A stretch of DNA of 64,000 bases from Nothophaeocryptopus gaeumannii (GCA_031771865.1 JASISA010000019.1:1116001-1180000); one strand, 5' to 3'; shown: positions 53,301 to 64,000, counted from the stretch's first letter. Notes: generated by a model from the sequence alone, not told the origin. Translations and numbers: made by a program.

Positions 53301-54882
53301 TGCTTGCAGACTGTGAAGGTTTTCGTTTTTGGCATGCTTTTCAGATTATTTGATACAGCCCAGGACCGAGGTAAAAACGGTAGCCATCGGGAGTTCTCAC
53401 AAGAGTGGAGTCGACAAGGTAAAGCCGCAGCAAAGCCTCAATTCTGTTCTGCTTGCCTCTCGTACCAACAGCTGCCGCATTCCGAGGCTTTCGATTTGCC
53501 CCAGGCATCGCATCAACGCACCCGCTGACGACAGCGAGAAGTATGAGGTGGTAGCCGCTTGCCCTGGTACAACGAAGGGTGCTTTCCAAGTCCTTCAGCT
53601 ATTCATGGGACAGACTGCGTTACCAGCTCCGCGAGAACGCTCATTGGGCGACGACGCTCGGTCAAGAAGATTTGAACGTGACCTCACCTCCTGTTCTCTC
53701 CCTCTTCGCTGTTAAGGGGAACAGACCGGAAGCAGACAAACTGTACGGGCTCAGCGTTCTCGCCGGAGTATCTCGATTCGACGAAAGGACAAGTTGGTCG
53801 ATGATCCGGATCCGTTCTTTTAAAAGCATCACGTCAGTCGCACAGCTGGTTGGCGACACTTTACGGGCATAGCCTCCCGGCGATGAGCGACGGCACACGT
53901 CAACCCTTCACCAACCCGCCAACTTCAGCGGTCAAGGCCGTCATCGAAAGCTTGTGAAGCTGAAGCGATATGCTCCGTCACATGCGACTGTGGTATTTTG
54001 TCTGGTATGTTGCAGCGGTATCACGCTGATCAGTCGATCAGTTGGTGTTGGTGTCGAGAGAATAGGAGGGGCAGTGTTTTGCGATGTGGACTCCGAGTAG
54101 AAGTAAGCCTTTTCCGGGCGCTCCCGCGTGGCTTGGCGATTGCTCCTGCCATCCTTCGGCAAATCCTGCCAGTAGCTCAAGAACTATCATTCTCTCTCCT
54201 CCCGCAAACACCATCACGCCGCGACAGAACCATCGACATCGTCACCCATCTCGAGAGTCGCGGAGGAGAGGATGCTCAATTCGCTCACGCGTTGCTTCTG
54301 ATCGCGTTCGCGATATCAGACTCTCCACGCGTCACGAACACCGGGTCAGAAGACGACGCAGAAGCCACATTGATCCTGTTCAAAACGATGGCGGAAGTTC
54401 CGATGGGGAGAAGATACACCCGCAGGAGACGGAACGTTCTCTGCATGGAAGAGCAGAAAACAATGCATGAAGAGTCGAAGCCATCGTCATGTTTGTCATG
54501 AGGGCGGCAAGTTGTCAAATCCCTTTCGCCGCTACGTGTCGACTTGCGCAAGTCGAGCATCGCTGAAGTGCTGGTTGATGGATCTTTTCCGAGCAACATG
54601 CTCAAGGCTAACGGTACATCGCGTATGTATGGCGCCTTCTTCCTTTCGCTTCCCGTTTGAGTTCAGCGGCCACGAGCCGTCGGCTCAGAGCGAGCCGAAT
54701 ATTGAGGCTGCTGACGCTCCAAGACGGTAACGTGACATCCTTGGCCTCGGCAATGGCAGGCGAATCCTTGTGATAGCCGTGAAGCGGGCAGAACTTCGAC
54801 ACATTGTTCCAGGCTCAGTTTCAGACATCGAGACCAACGCCATCGTCCAGCGCTAGCATGACGGAAACATGACAATCTATCG
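50370..54882. other. Gene-poor interval of 4.5 kb
   Basis: No supported gene. Open frames such as 50620-51285, 53329-53715 and 53998-54501 show no family signature or spliced partner. Around 52990-53160 broken frames read vaguely protein-like (see rejected items). It may be a degraded region; it is not AT-rich. Confidence 0.35.
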
Positions 54883-56205
54883 CGGGTCGCAAACAAGCGC
54901 AAAGAGCTGCTAGAATTCTCGAGAAATGACGACTGCCGGCATCTCCCCAGAACAACCTCATCGGAACCAACGTTCTGGACGTCCCTCGAACCTGCGGTAT
55001 CTTGACCAACGTAGATCTATCTTTGAACAAGAACTACGATGCTACAAGCCTGGTAGGCGAACTGGCCATTGGTCGGCCCAAAAGCGAAGATGTAGTTCGG
55101 GCCTTCTGCAAGCGTGCCGCCGCGATTGCACAGCAAACAATCAACTGTTTGACCGAGATTCTTTTCGAGGACGGCATTGACCGTGCTCGCCAACTCGACG
55201 CACATCTTGCAAATACTGGCAGGCCTAATGGACCACTTCACGGGCTCCCAATCAGTTTGAAGGATACATTCAGGATACAGGGTTACGATGCTTCCATCGG
55301 CATCGCCGGTCTTTGCTTCAAGCCTGCTTCGACCAACTCTGTGCTGTTGGACCAGCTTCTTGCGCTTGGCGCCGTGATCTATTGTAAGACCAATGTACCG
55401 CAGACTATGATGGCTCTTGACAGCCACAATAACGTCTTTGGTCGGACTCTGAACCCAGCCAACACGAAGTTGACTGCTGGAGGAAGCTCTGACGGGGAGG
55501 GAGCATTAATCCAAATGAGAGGCTCCATTATCGTTATCGGGTAAGTTCGCGAATTCACGACTATGTCTCTCTTGCAGCGCACGGTGGCTAGACTACTAAG
55601 AGCAAAATTGAGCATTTGCGAGCACTCAATTGTCACTGGGCAGCAATCTGGGTCATTGTGTTTGATGAGCAGCTTGTGTACCTCATCTGCTCTTATGAGC
55701 AATAGCGCTAACTACTTCTTCGCAGAACCGACTTGGGCGGTAGCATCCGTATTCCCGCCGCATGCAACAATCTGTACGGCGTCAAACCTTCGCACGGCCG
55801 GGTCTCGTTCGCGGGACCAGAAGGAGGTAAGAGGCGGGAGACACCAGACTTGGGATCGAGCCAACGACCGGTCCAATGGCTGCTTCGGCAAGAGATTGCG
55901 CGTTGCTTCTGCAGTCGATCAGTGATTCTGCACCAGAGACGTCCGACCCAGAGATTGTAGCTCAGCCTTGGGCTCGGCAATTCCCTTTGTATACGAAACA
56001 TAGGCCTCTTCGTGTTGAATTCGTCCGTACTGATGGGCACGTCAAGCCTCTTTCGCCAATAGAACACTTGATGGAAGATGTAACTCGGACCCTCCGAACG
56101 TCCACATTGCATGTCGAAGTGGTTGAAGTTGATGCGACACCAATACTGTCTCGAGCTCTGAGAACTTTCAACAGCATCATGTCAATCTTGCCGCTGTCAA
56201 ACTAG
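54883..56205 (+). pseudogene. Amidase-signature family gene, decayed and truncated
   Basis: The trace starts in one frame with VANKRKELLEFS (54883 on), then shifts to the frame with NLIGTNVLDVPRTCGIL and runs through the amidase-signature domain: LPISLKDTF (catalytic Lys), then GGSSDGEGA, where the usual GGSSGG has Gly changed to Asp. A probable 185-nt intron (55541-55725) joins to GTDLGGSIRIPAA, which keeps the nucleophile Ser. After RVSFAGPEGG the frame shifts again near 55828 to GIEPTTGPMAASARDCALLL and stops at 56205, well short of a full-length amidase of about 530-560 residues. With no start, at least two shifts and a truncated end, it is almost certainly non-functional. The fungal family hydrolyses small amides such as acetamide. 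Confidence 0.75.
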
Positions 56206-56528
56206 GAAGACCCTTGAGGTAACAACTACCGAATGAAGAGCGCACGGCAACCCTTGACTCTGCGGGGCTATATGCTCAGCCACATCACAGGCTATCGTAT
56301 CAACTGCGCCTCACTTGAACTCCTACGTCCGTGTGAAACATCGACAGGGAACTAGCTCTTGCCACGATCTCGCTTGAAATCGGTTAGACGCTCTTAGGAC
56401 CGTTCGACGGATCTCTAGCAATTCGACGTACAAGGGAGAAGATATAGGGCTCGCTGTCGCCTTGTCTTCGGCGACAGAAGAAGATTTAGAGGGATCTGGA
56501 AGTTTGGCGGCTGGACTGGTTACCTAGT

Positions 56529-56830
56529 GGTTTCCCCCGACACTTTCCCCCATCCCTGCTAGCCGGCACCAGCCCAGCGGTTCCCGAAGTGTTGGATTAA
56601 GCTTTGATTCAGAGCTCTCTACATTGAACAGCAGCAAGCGAGGCGAGGAACGAGCGAATTAAACGAAGGATAGGGACGACACCTGAGCGCGCGAGGTAGG
56701 CACGTCGTTCGAAGTTGATAGCATCTCTCCCTTCAGCCTCGGGCAGCGCCGTTGACCACCTCCAAAGCCCAATTGATTCAGAATTGATTAAGGCTGGGTT
56801 CGGGGAAGCATCGGGGAGTGGTTTCGCGCT
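56529..56830. mobile_element. Possible MITE-like element with degraded inverted ends
   Basis: The left side (TTTCCCCCGACACTTTCCCC at 56529-56548) and the right side read in reverse (CACTCCCCGATGCTTCCCCG at about 56830-56811) match imperfectly; two core differences are C/T and A/G, as RIP would cause. No coding sequence inside and no target duplication seen. Weak evidence. Confidence 0.25.
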
Positions 56831-56979
56831 CGGTGTTGTGGATATGGCTATGTATGCCGAGAACTAGGACCAGGGTATGGAAAGAGTCAACAAAATGGTG
56901 GTTTTAGTATTGCCATAAGTCAGTAATTGCGAATTGGAGGGTGGCTTAGGCATTCGATAGGTGTCTAGGTGTCTAGGGT

Positions 56980-57260
56980 TTCTATTCTTCTACGTAGGAA
57001 TTATAGGTTACTCTACCGAATTTAGTCGATTCGAAATAGCCTTTTCTAACCTTCAATTCACCTTGCCTTATGTTTAAGAAGGGTAAGACGCGTAGACAAA
57101 ACGGCTGTATCCTTAATAATATCTAGGCTCGTAAAGTTCTAAGATTTAGTACCTTATATAGTATAAGTAGTAATAGGGAAAGAAGCCTATTATATATAAG
57201 TTAGATCTATACTAGATTAGAATATTAGGGGACCTCATTTTTCGCTATATTAGATAAGGA
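56980..57260. repeat. AT-rich patch, probable RIP-mutated repeat
   Basis: TA-rich, stop-dense sequence contrasting with GC-richer flanks, similar in character to 4098-4368. No element can be named. Confidence 0.45.
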
Positions 57261-57467
57261 GTTGAGCACTGGCTAACCGCTGTGTACTTCCTAGACGGGT
57301 ATAGTGCTTTATTTCATAGCGTTAGGGATGCCTGCACCGCTAAGCTCTTTGTGAACATGAGGACTTGTACATGAGCAAGCTGAAAGGTGTTACGGTTCGT
57401 GCTGGGTCCTTGCCCAGTGCGAGGTCACGTGTTACTGATCGTAAGGTACGAGACCGAGCAGAGCCTC

Positions 57468-57530
57468 CTGATCACCCTGATCAGGATGATCACCTCTCCC
57501 TAGGCGATCAGTCTGATCACACTGATCACC
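57468..57530. repeat. 9-bp minisatellite, seven units built on TGATCA
   Basis: Seven consecutive 9-bp units; six keep a GATCA core and most read CTGATCACC or close variants, while the fourth unit (57495-57503) has lost it. The palindromic TGATCA core recurs every 9 bp, which also makes every unit a GATC site. Confidence 0.75.
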
Positions 57531-58408
57531 TAAAGTCTCTTATGTATTTAGGAACGATGGTTGACTAGCAATCATCGTGTTCAACTCATGTTACAATCTC
57601 ACTGATTGGAATAAGCCAAGACTTCCTTCACTTCGTTCCACTTGCCGACGCATTCTCCAAAGAAGCCATTCCACGTGATTAAGCGAGTCACCTGACAAGC
57701 GAGATACCGTGCGTAACAAAAGGTTGCTAAGACGATAAACTGTCTGTCGAGGACCATGCCGGCCTTTTTCTCAATTCGATGTTGCAGCGAACGGGGCACG
57801 TGCTCCTGAATGGGTGACTGAACATCGACAACGGACAGGGTATGCTGGAATATGTTCAAGCATGAAGAATCTTCATATCAGTCTGTATACTCCTAAACGC
57901 AACTTGAATCTACGCACTATCTCACTGGCCGGTCGGTTGTATCATAACCCTCCCTCTCCAGCCCTCATCTCCCTTGTCGGCAAGAACAGAATTGAACCCG
58001 AAACCCGTGAAGCAAGACTTGAGATCTTTCTTTGCTAACTTTACTCTGCCCCACGATCTCATGCCGACACCACCAAAGACTCCTTACGTACGCTGTTCGT
58101 TCGGGAATGTACTACGAGTAGATTTGAATGACCAGGCTTCGCTCGGGAATCGACTTCCGGACGAAAACCTTCATCCGAACATTGCGAGAGAAATGGAGGA
58201 AGCCAAAAGGCCTTTTCGCCGAGTCGGGACTGGAGAGGGTGGTGCCGGAGAAAGAGTTGAGTGGTGAATAGATTGTCGGGCGACGACAGTAAGACCGGGC
58301 TTTCATCGGTTCTTTCAGTGAAAGAGGATTTGCTTTTGAGGGTGGTGTATAGGGAATATAGGGCTCTTATCTCCATGGTGCGACGGACGAAGGAGGATCG
58401 TAGGCAGA

Positions 58409-58433
58409 AGAGAGAGAGAGAGAGAGAGAGAGA
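58409..58433. repeat. AG microsatellite (12 units)
   Basis: Perfect (AG)12 followed by A, intergenic. Length likely varies between strains. Confidence 0.9.
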
Positions 58434-59471
58434 TGTTGTTGGATGTGTTCTGATTGGAGGAGGACTTGTCATCGCGCAGAAAAGGAGAAAGGAGCCATCT
58501 GTTCGAATAATGCAATGCTCGAGAGGATTGGAGAGTCTGGGACAGAGACGGACAGGGGCGACTGGACAGCAACCCTGTTGGTTTCAAGACCGGGGTTATC
58601 GATCCAAGAGATACATGTAAGGAAGCGCCGTTCCAATATTACAAGCGTGAAGAGAAGCGTCGAAGACAACGGAGCCGACTAAATCAGAGCAATCGTCCCA
58701 TAATCCAGAAAGATATCAATATGCGTCGCTTGAGAAGTTAGCAATCTTTCCAGGGGTCGTCGTACGCCGTTGCTTGTAAATTATAGGAGCCTTGAGCGTC
58801 GAGTATACGTCTTATTTGCCAGTAGATAGAGAGAACAGGAAAGAGCATCCAGCCGACGAATCCGTACTTGAAGATCAACGAGGCAAGACCGAGTTAGATA
58901 CCTACATGTATTCAAATCGATACCTTCCAGCCACAAAAAGCCTCAATCTCGCCAAACCTCCTCGTCAGGCGACCCTTTGGCATGCCATTAGTACCTATTG
59001 GCATACCCTTATTCCCCATAAGAGCGCATCGTCCTCTCCTTCGGAAGAAGTTCTTCATTCAGGGGATTGTGCGGATGATTATGTCTCACGTATCGAGCTA
59101 CGACCAGCTCGTATACTCTTCTAGAAATTAACGCGGGCGAGCGTACAGTCAACGGAAATAGATGTTAAGATCGAGGTGGTTGGTTTTCAATCGAGCATCC
59201 TGCCTTCAATCCAGGGCTGGTCTATCTGGGCTTCTACGGCCGGAAATTTGGACTCGATCGCGGGGTGCGAGAGAATAATTTCGCCGCGCCAATGTTGTGA
59301 CATATTCATTCAAGCCAAGGAGTCAAGCTGTATGTTTTTGTCAGCGTATTATTGGGGCTTACTCGCGAAGCTGGGAGTCAAGCATGACGCTCTGAGGCAG
59401 GTGGTCTTGAGGGCAGGACAAAGTCTATGCCATCGACTGAGGCTGATTTTGTAGTCCTGCATGGAAAGACA

Positions 59472-61013
59472 TTACTCTTCATCTTCCTCCTCATCGTCAG
59501 AATCGTCCTCTCCAACGATCTTCTCGACGATGAGATTCCCACTTCGCCCGATTCTATCCCTAATATTGCCTCCTTTCTCCAGATCATACACCTCCCGAGG
59601 CATTGGCGAGACCAGCTGAAACTTATACGTGTGCTCGTAAGCCTCCGGCTCTGACACTTCCTTCTCTGACACATTTTCCAGCTGGTCGTAGCATTCCACT
59701 AAAGCATAGAGCTCCTCGAGATCGGCGTCTGGCCGAAACTTCCGTATCACTCGCTCGCCCGATGGCAATCTCAAACTCATCCGTACGGCGTCTTTCACAT
59801 CGGCCCCTGGCTCCGCAGGTATGCTGTAGGCTCTCCATCTTCGCCATTGTGCCAGCTTGCGCACCTCGTCTGCTTTGCGCTCTGCCTTCTCGCGTTCTTC
59901 CCTCTCCGCTTTCTCCTTGGCTGCCTCTTCTCTCTTCTTCTTTTTTGCCTTCTCTCTATCCTGTGCCAGTGACCGCTCGTAGGCGCTTTCTTGCTCTTGT
60001 CGCAAGTTTCTGGTCGCTTCTTGCTCCCGCCGTTGTGATCGTACTCTTTCTAGCTCTGCATCGTAGGTCGACATGGCGGTTTGAAATTTCGAGATCAGTT
60101 CCTGAGCAGATATGGGTCCGAAGGAGGTCGCGATCTTGGACATTGCTGTCGACGATATCTGAGGGGTGTTGACGATCAGAGAGGCGAATGGAAATTTAGT
60201 GACATTCAGCGCAGAGCTGACTTGATACGCCTCAGCATCCTGCACTGTTCCCGCCCAGAGTACGATATTGTTGCTTGGACTCTTCACAAACTCCGCAAAT
60301 TCAGGAGCAAGGAGAGTCTCGCGCGCGAACACCGAGTTGTCATCATGCTCAGGCGATAGCAGCACCACCAGCAGATACTTGAGATCGCGCTTGGCCACAT
60401 CGAAAGCCTGCGCATACCCGCCTTCGTGAAAGGGCAATGTCCCATGTGTCACTCCATGCTCCTCTTCAAACTCCCTAATGAACCGTGCTGCCGTATCCCT
60501 CGGCGCGAGAGGCCTTCGTGATGCGTCTCGAGAAGGTCGCGATGTCCGCCCTGACCAGAAGCGGGCGAGCAGTCTGGGGAGGAAGGGAAAGAGGTATCCA
60601 ACAGCGCCAAATACCCTCGAAAATATGGCGTAGGTCAAGTTGAATGGTAGCAGTATGATGGAGAATGGAAAAGGCAGTGACTGCGTCATCTGGTTTTCCG
60701 GCGTAGGCACTACCCTCGGCGCCGCCTCGAGTCCAGCAGCTCGTCTCCGCGATGATCGCTCGGGGATGCCGTCCATGAGCGTCTCCGTCCTCCGAGTATC
60801 CTGTGGCGGTGGGGCTCGCGCTGCCTCTGCAGCGGGATCCACTGTGTCCGCATCGCCGTCGAAGAATCTCGTGATAGCTATTTGCGCATTCCACTGACAT
60901 CTCTGCAGCAGCGGGAGCGCGGAATCGAGGTCCTGGTCCGTGACTGATGTGAATTGCTGCAGTGCAAGCTGCTGCTCGTCTGTCAGGGCTGACAAGTCCA
61001 TTGAAGAAGCCAT
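59472..61013 (-). CDS. UBX-domain protein of the FAF2/Ubx2 (Ucp10) type
   Basis: 513 residues, no intron. Recruits Cdc48/p97 to ER or lipid-droplet membranes in ER-associated degradation. UBA-like domain at about 8-50 (ALTDEQQLALQQFTSVTDQDLDSA region, with WNAQIAITRFFD). A hydrophobic hairpin at about 116-150 (FSIILLPFNLTYAIFSRVF, GYLFPFLPRLLARF) anchors the protein. A UAS thioredoxin-like domain spans about 175-320 (YLLVVLLSPEHDDNSVFARE). A charged coiled coil at about 325-395 is followed by a UBX domain at about 405-500 with LRLPSGERVIRKF and the p97-contact loop SPMPREVY. The end is acidic (DDSDDEEEDEE). Domain order is that of FAF2; the S. pombe counterpart is ucp10. First ATG chosen. Confidence 0.92.
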   Translation of the reverse strand: MASSMDLSALTDEQQLALQQFTSVTDQDLDSALPLLQRCQWNAQIAITRFFDGDADTVDPAAEAARAPPPQDTRRTETLMDGIPERSSRRRAAGLEAAPRVVPTPENQMTQSLPFPFSIILLPFNLTYAIFSRVFGAVGYLFPFLPRLLARFWSGRTSRPSRDASRRPLAPRDTAARFIREFEEEHGVTHGTLPFHEGGYAQAFDVAKRDLKYLLVVLLSPEHDDNSVFARETLLAPEFAEFVKSPSNNIVLWAGTVQDAEAYQVSSALNVTKFPFASLIVNTPQISSTAMSKIATSFGPISAQELISKFQTAMSTYDAELERVRSQRREQEATRNLRQEQESAYERSLAQDREKAKKKKREEAAKEKAEREEREKAERKADEVRKLAQWRRWRAYSIPAEPGADVKDAVRMSLRLPSGERVIRKFRPDADLEELYALVECYDQLENVSEKEVSEPEAYEHTYKFQLVSPMPREVYDLEKGGNIRDRIGRSGNLIVEKIVGEDDSDDEEEDEE

Positions 61014-61584
61014 ACTTGCAGCTGGATCTCAATGTCCAGGTGCGGGTGATGGCCGGTAAGAAAGTAAGATGTCGAGAAGAGTGGATGTCGGCGTGGAGGT
61101 GGAATTCGAGCTATCTATCGAGGTATGTCACCTCTCAGTTACGGTTTCGGGCCGCGCGGTAGGGCTGAATCGCGGGAACGCGGCAACCAGGGAACGCGAG
61201 CGCCAACTGGTTGATGCACCGCGAACTCTCACCTCTCACCTCACCCATCTCCGCTCTCTTTCCCTCACTTTCACGTGCATCGCAGGGAGCTGGGTCTTCC
61301 ATTGCTTTTCTTTGACCAGAGACCCTTTGTTGGTCTCGATCTTCTCGGCGGGCGGTATTGATGATTTCACGTTCGCCATGGATGAGCCAGCACGACCAGC
61401 ATCACTCGAACCACGCCTGCTGACGCCCTCCACATCGTAGCTGCTCCGTCCATCACGCGCAGTTGCCGCGCGCATGATACGCAGAGGTATGTCTTGCTTC
61501 GAGAAATACACAGCATGTTGTTTGAGCCAATGTATTGCTACGCTATCATTCCCGGAGGCATTGCAGACCAAGCGCCCAGGCAAC
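61014..61584. other. Divergent promoter region, UBX gene / PAN3
   Basis: 571 bp between two divergent genes. CT-rich tracts at about 61245-61275. No TATA box is seen. A plus-strand frame opens at 61474 in phase with PAN3, but its 37 extra residues look like leader. Confidence 0.45.
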
Positions 61585-64000
61585 ATGGCACCGAAAATTA
61601 AATATTCACTTACACTCGCTCTGCCTCAATCGTCTTATACACTCCTTCATGTGTCTGACAAACGTCATCAGGAGCCACCGGCCCGTGTTGACAGGAACCA
61701 AATCAGAAGCATAAGCGCACCAGTGCCGGGATCCCAGACGCCATTAGCGAACAACGACCGCCGCACTGCCTCTGGCTTGTCAAACAACGGTCTGCAGGAG
61801 ACTGCTCAAGGACCTCGAAGTCTTCCCGGAAGTCCAGGCAAAGGTCCCACATTCCAGCCGGAGACAGCACTTCTTGAGCAGGATCCGGTACCTACTTACT
61901 CTAAGGCGCTCCTGAATAAACCCTTCGAGTCTGCTTCTTCCCAGCAAAGCCCAGTATCCGCGCTTGGACTTGAGCCCGATTCCTCTGGCCTTTTCAATCC
62001 GATCGCAGATTTGCGCAACAAGTGCCCTCGCCACGAAGCGTTGCAACTCAGCGGCAAAGTGCTCTCCTTGCTGAGTTCTGAGCATGAACCTTTGAGAGCA
62101 CCAGCGTTAAGCCGTGACTTTCAGCCTTCTGTGCCATCTCTTCTGTGCCACCACAAAATTAATTCCGGCTTGAGCGACGACAAGCTACCCTTGGCAGCAG
62201 AAAGTCGGCCAGCGGCGTCGAGTGATGATATGGCCACTGCGCGACTCACACCGGGAGGTGCCAGAAGACCTAACAGATACGAGAACCAAGTGCCCACCAG
62301 CAGCGGAACTGCGGTACTGTGCAGGAATGGACCCCAATGTCGAAAGTTTCAGGAAGGTGTGTTTGATGAGAAAATGCTATCTCAATCTTGAACTCAGCCA
62401 ATCTTCAGGAACTTGCCACTACAACCACAACCATGCGTCTGTCAGCCCGAACGGTCTCAGCAACGCGTGAGTATAGTAAACCGTCCGCTCGCAAATGTCA
62501 TGCCCACTAACACCGATTTAGTGCGAAGAAGTCTCTGAACGTCGACTCGCCGTCTTTTACACCCAAGATTCCCAATGCGCAGCCTGTCAAGAATATGGGC
62601 ATCTCGCCAAAGGCCGCTGCAGCTGCAGCCTTTATACCAGGCGGTTCAGGTACACAAGACAAAATTTCTCCTGCGATTTTAACTGCTGACCTAGCCGCAG
62701 GGACGTCAACTCCAGCGGGTCCTACACACAGCAAGGCTCTGTCCGAAGAGTTTGTGCCTCAATTTTTCCAGCCCACTCAGCAAATCCAGGAGTTTATCCC
62801 GACACAGAACTTCCTGGCTTCCCAGCCAGTAAGCCAGCGTCTGTTATACGGCACAAAATACAGGACTGATGTTCTCGCAGTTGGACGCTCACGCGCACCT
62901 GCAGCCTCCGATGAACAATTTCAACGATAATTTCCTGGGCCAACCTACTCTTGGCGGACTGGATAATTCACATACCCCAATCAACCCGTATGCCCAACAG
63001 TCATCTGCAATGGGTGCTCAGTCGTTCTTCCAGGATCCTAGTAGCTTCAAGCACCCACTGAATTATCACCTCTACACTCCGATTGGCCCTATCAGAGAAG
63101 CGCTCTTACCTTATCAGCGGGCGACGGCGGACTTCTTCATACCAGACAGCCTCCGTGAAGACTTGACGAAGAAAGCCGAAGCGACGTTGCAGACCTTTGC
63201 GAATAGCAGTTTGCCTCCGGTCGAGCATTTCCACTCACTGGTCGCGCTCGAGAACACCCATACGAAGGCGTCGTCCATGTTTGGCTACCCTTCATCCATC
63301 TACAAAGCCCAATCTCAAAAGGATGGCAACTACTACGCACTCAGACGGATTGAAGGGTTTCGCCTCACCGACTCAGACGCAATCAGGGCGTCCATCAGCT
63401 GGAAACGACTTAACAATTCTAGCCTGGTGCAAGTGCATGACGCATTCACGGGCAAGTGGTTTAACGACAGCTCCTTGATTGTCGTAACAGACTATCACGC
63501 AAACTCGCGGACACTGGCAGAGTTATTCTTCACACGCGGGCGACATGGTCAGAGGCCACAGGTGATTCCAGAGAACGATATTTGGAGCTACATTGTGCAG
63601 CTTGCAAGCGCACTGAAGGCGATCCATGAGAGCAAGCTAGCAGCACAAACGGTTGTAGCTTCAAAGGTACTCGTGACTGCCAAGAACCGACTGCGACTGA
63701 ACGGCTGCGGCATCTTGGATATTACTCAATTCAGTCAGCAGCCTCCGCTTTGGCAGCGTCAGCGCGATGACTTGATTGATCTTGGCCGACTTTTATTGAG
63801 CCTTGCAACGCGAAATCCGAATGCGCACACCAACCCAGCAAAGTCACTGGAGACTGTGAGCAGATCGTACAGTGAGCGTCTCCGAATTGGCATCGCTTGG
63901 CTGCTCAGTCCACGCCCGCTTCCGCAGGACAGCGACCAAGAGACGGCGCATCAAAACTCTGCATACAACATCACGGAGTTTCTTACGAACATCGCCGACA
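61585..64000 (+). CDS. PAN3: PAN2-PAN3 deadenylase regulatory subunit PAN3 (partial, right edge)
   Basis: Exons 61585-62356, 62409-62466, 62522-62828 and 62881 to beyond the edge; introns 52, 55 and 52 nt; 752 residues visible. PAN3 brings the PAN2 nuclease to poly(A) through PABP and starts mRNA deadenylation. Order: a long disordered N-terminus; a CCCH-like zinc finger at about 250-270 (LCRNGPQCRKFQEGTCHYNH), assembled across intron 1; SLNVDSPSFTPK; a PABP-binding-like segment (EEFVPQFFQPTQ); LPYQRATADFFIPDSLRED; and the pseudokinase from about 530 (SSIYKAQSQKDGNYYALRRIEG, SLIVVTDYHANSRTLAELFF). The pseudokinase tail and C-terminal knob lie outside the window. The N-terminal region before the finger (about 250 residues) is longer than in many PAN3 proteins, so an internal start is possible. 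Confidence 0.88.

Larger units (their letters stand above)
56206..59471. other. Gene-poor interval with element remnants
   Basis: 3.3 kb. It contains a possible small inverted-repeat element (56529-56830), an AT-rich patch (about 56980-57260), a 9-bp minisatellite (57468-57530) and an AG microsatellite (58409-58433). The minus-strand frame 57599-57859 (86 residues) reads somewhat like protein but has no domain. No gene is supported. Confidence 0.4.

Noticed and set aside
57388..57596. Possible solo LTR beginning TGTTACGG and ending TTACA
   Set aside because: TG...CA ends are present, but there is no target duplication, no matching inverted terminus and no second copy in the window.
1..64000. 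tRNA, rRNA, CRISPR or bacterial-type operon features
   Set aside because: A scan by eye for tRNA box B (GGTTCGAxxCC, both strands) and for regular repeat-spacer arrays found none; the gene structure is eukaryotic.

Overview
The window looks like nuclear DNA of a filamentous ascomycete (Pezizomycotina; a dothideomycete is plausible, but that is inference). The reasons are short introns, mostly 48-60 nt, with GT(A/G)AG(T/C) donors, CTAAC/CTGAC branch sites and AG acceptors. The content also fits: PalH pH sensor, MVP1 sorting nexin, LSB5-like VHS/GAT adaptor, Dal5-type permease, two Zn2Cys6 regulators, adenine deaminase, PAN3. AT-rich, stop-riddled patches resemble repeat-induced point mutation (RIP). 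No tRNA, rRNA or CRISPR was seen.

Layout. 0-11 kb: tail of an unidentified gene, fluoride exporter (-), uracil phosphoribosyltransferase-like gene (+), a hydrolase fragment beside an AT-rich pocket that holds a hidden spliced cysteine-rich secreted peptide (+), palH (+) and mvp1 (+). 11-17.7 kb: DUF2235 hydrolase (-), GT8 glycosyltransferase (+), and a three-exon Pmp3-family membrane peptide (-). 18.4-23.7 kb: a cluster of F-box-like genes (two tandem paralogs plus a decaying divergent one), a GNAT acetyltransferase (-) and a quinone-oxidoreductase-like MDR enzyme (+). 24-31 kb: a six-exon von Willebrand A gene (-), a Dal5-like transporter (+) and a small acidic secreted protein (+). 31-42 kb: a second F-box-like duplicated pair, the second copy with an apparent frameshift, then the VHS/GAT adaptor (-), glutamate decarboxylase (-) and a large Zn2Cys6 factor (-). 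45.8-50.4 kb: adenine deaminase (+) and a second Zn2Cys6 factor (-). 50.4-59.5 kb is gene-poor, with a dead amidase, an AT-rich patch and simple repeats. 59.5-64 kb: a FAF2/Ubx2-type UBX protein (-) and PAN3 (+, running off the edge).

Most genes are independent housekeeping or accessory units, as is usual in fungi; there is no operon and no obvious biosynthetic cluster. The least expected items are those a single-ORF scan misses: the 67-residue, eight-cysteine secreted peptide at 4369-4628, the Pmp3 protein with a 9-nt first coding exon and a long tail, and the vWA gene with a 6-nt first coding exon. Gene turnover is visible as two F-box-like duplications, a truncated hydrolase and a decayed amidase.
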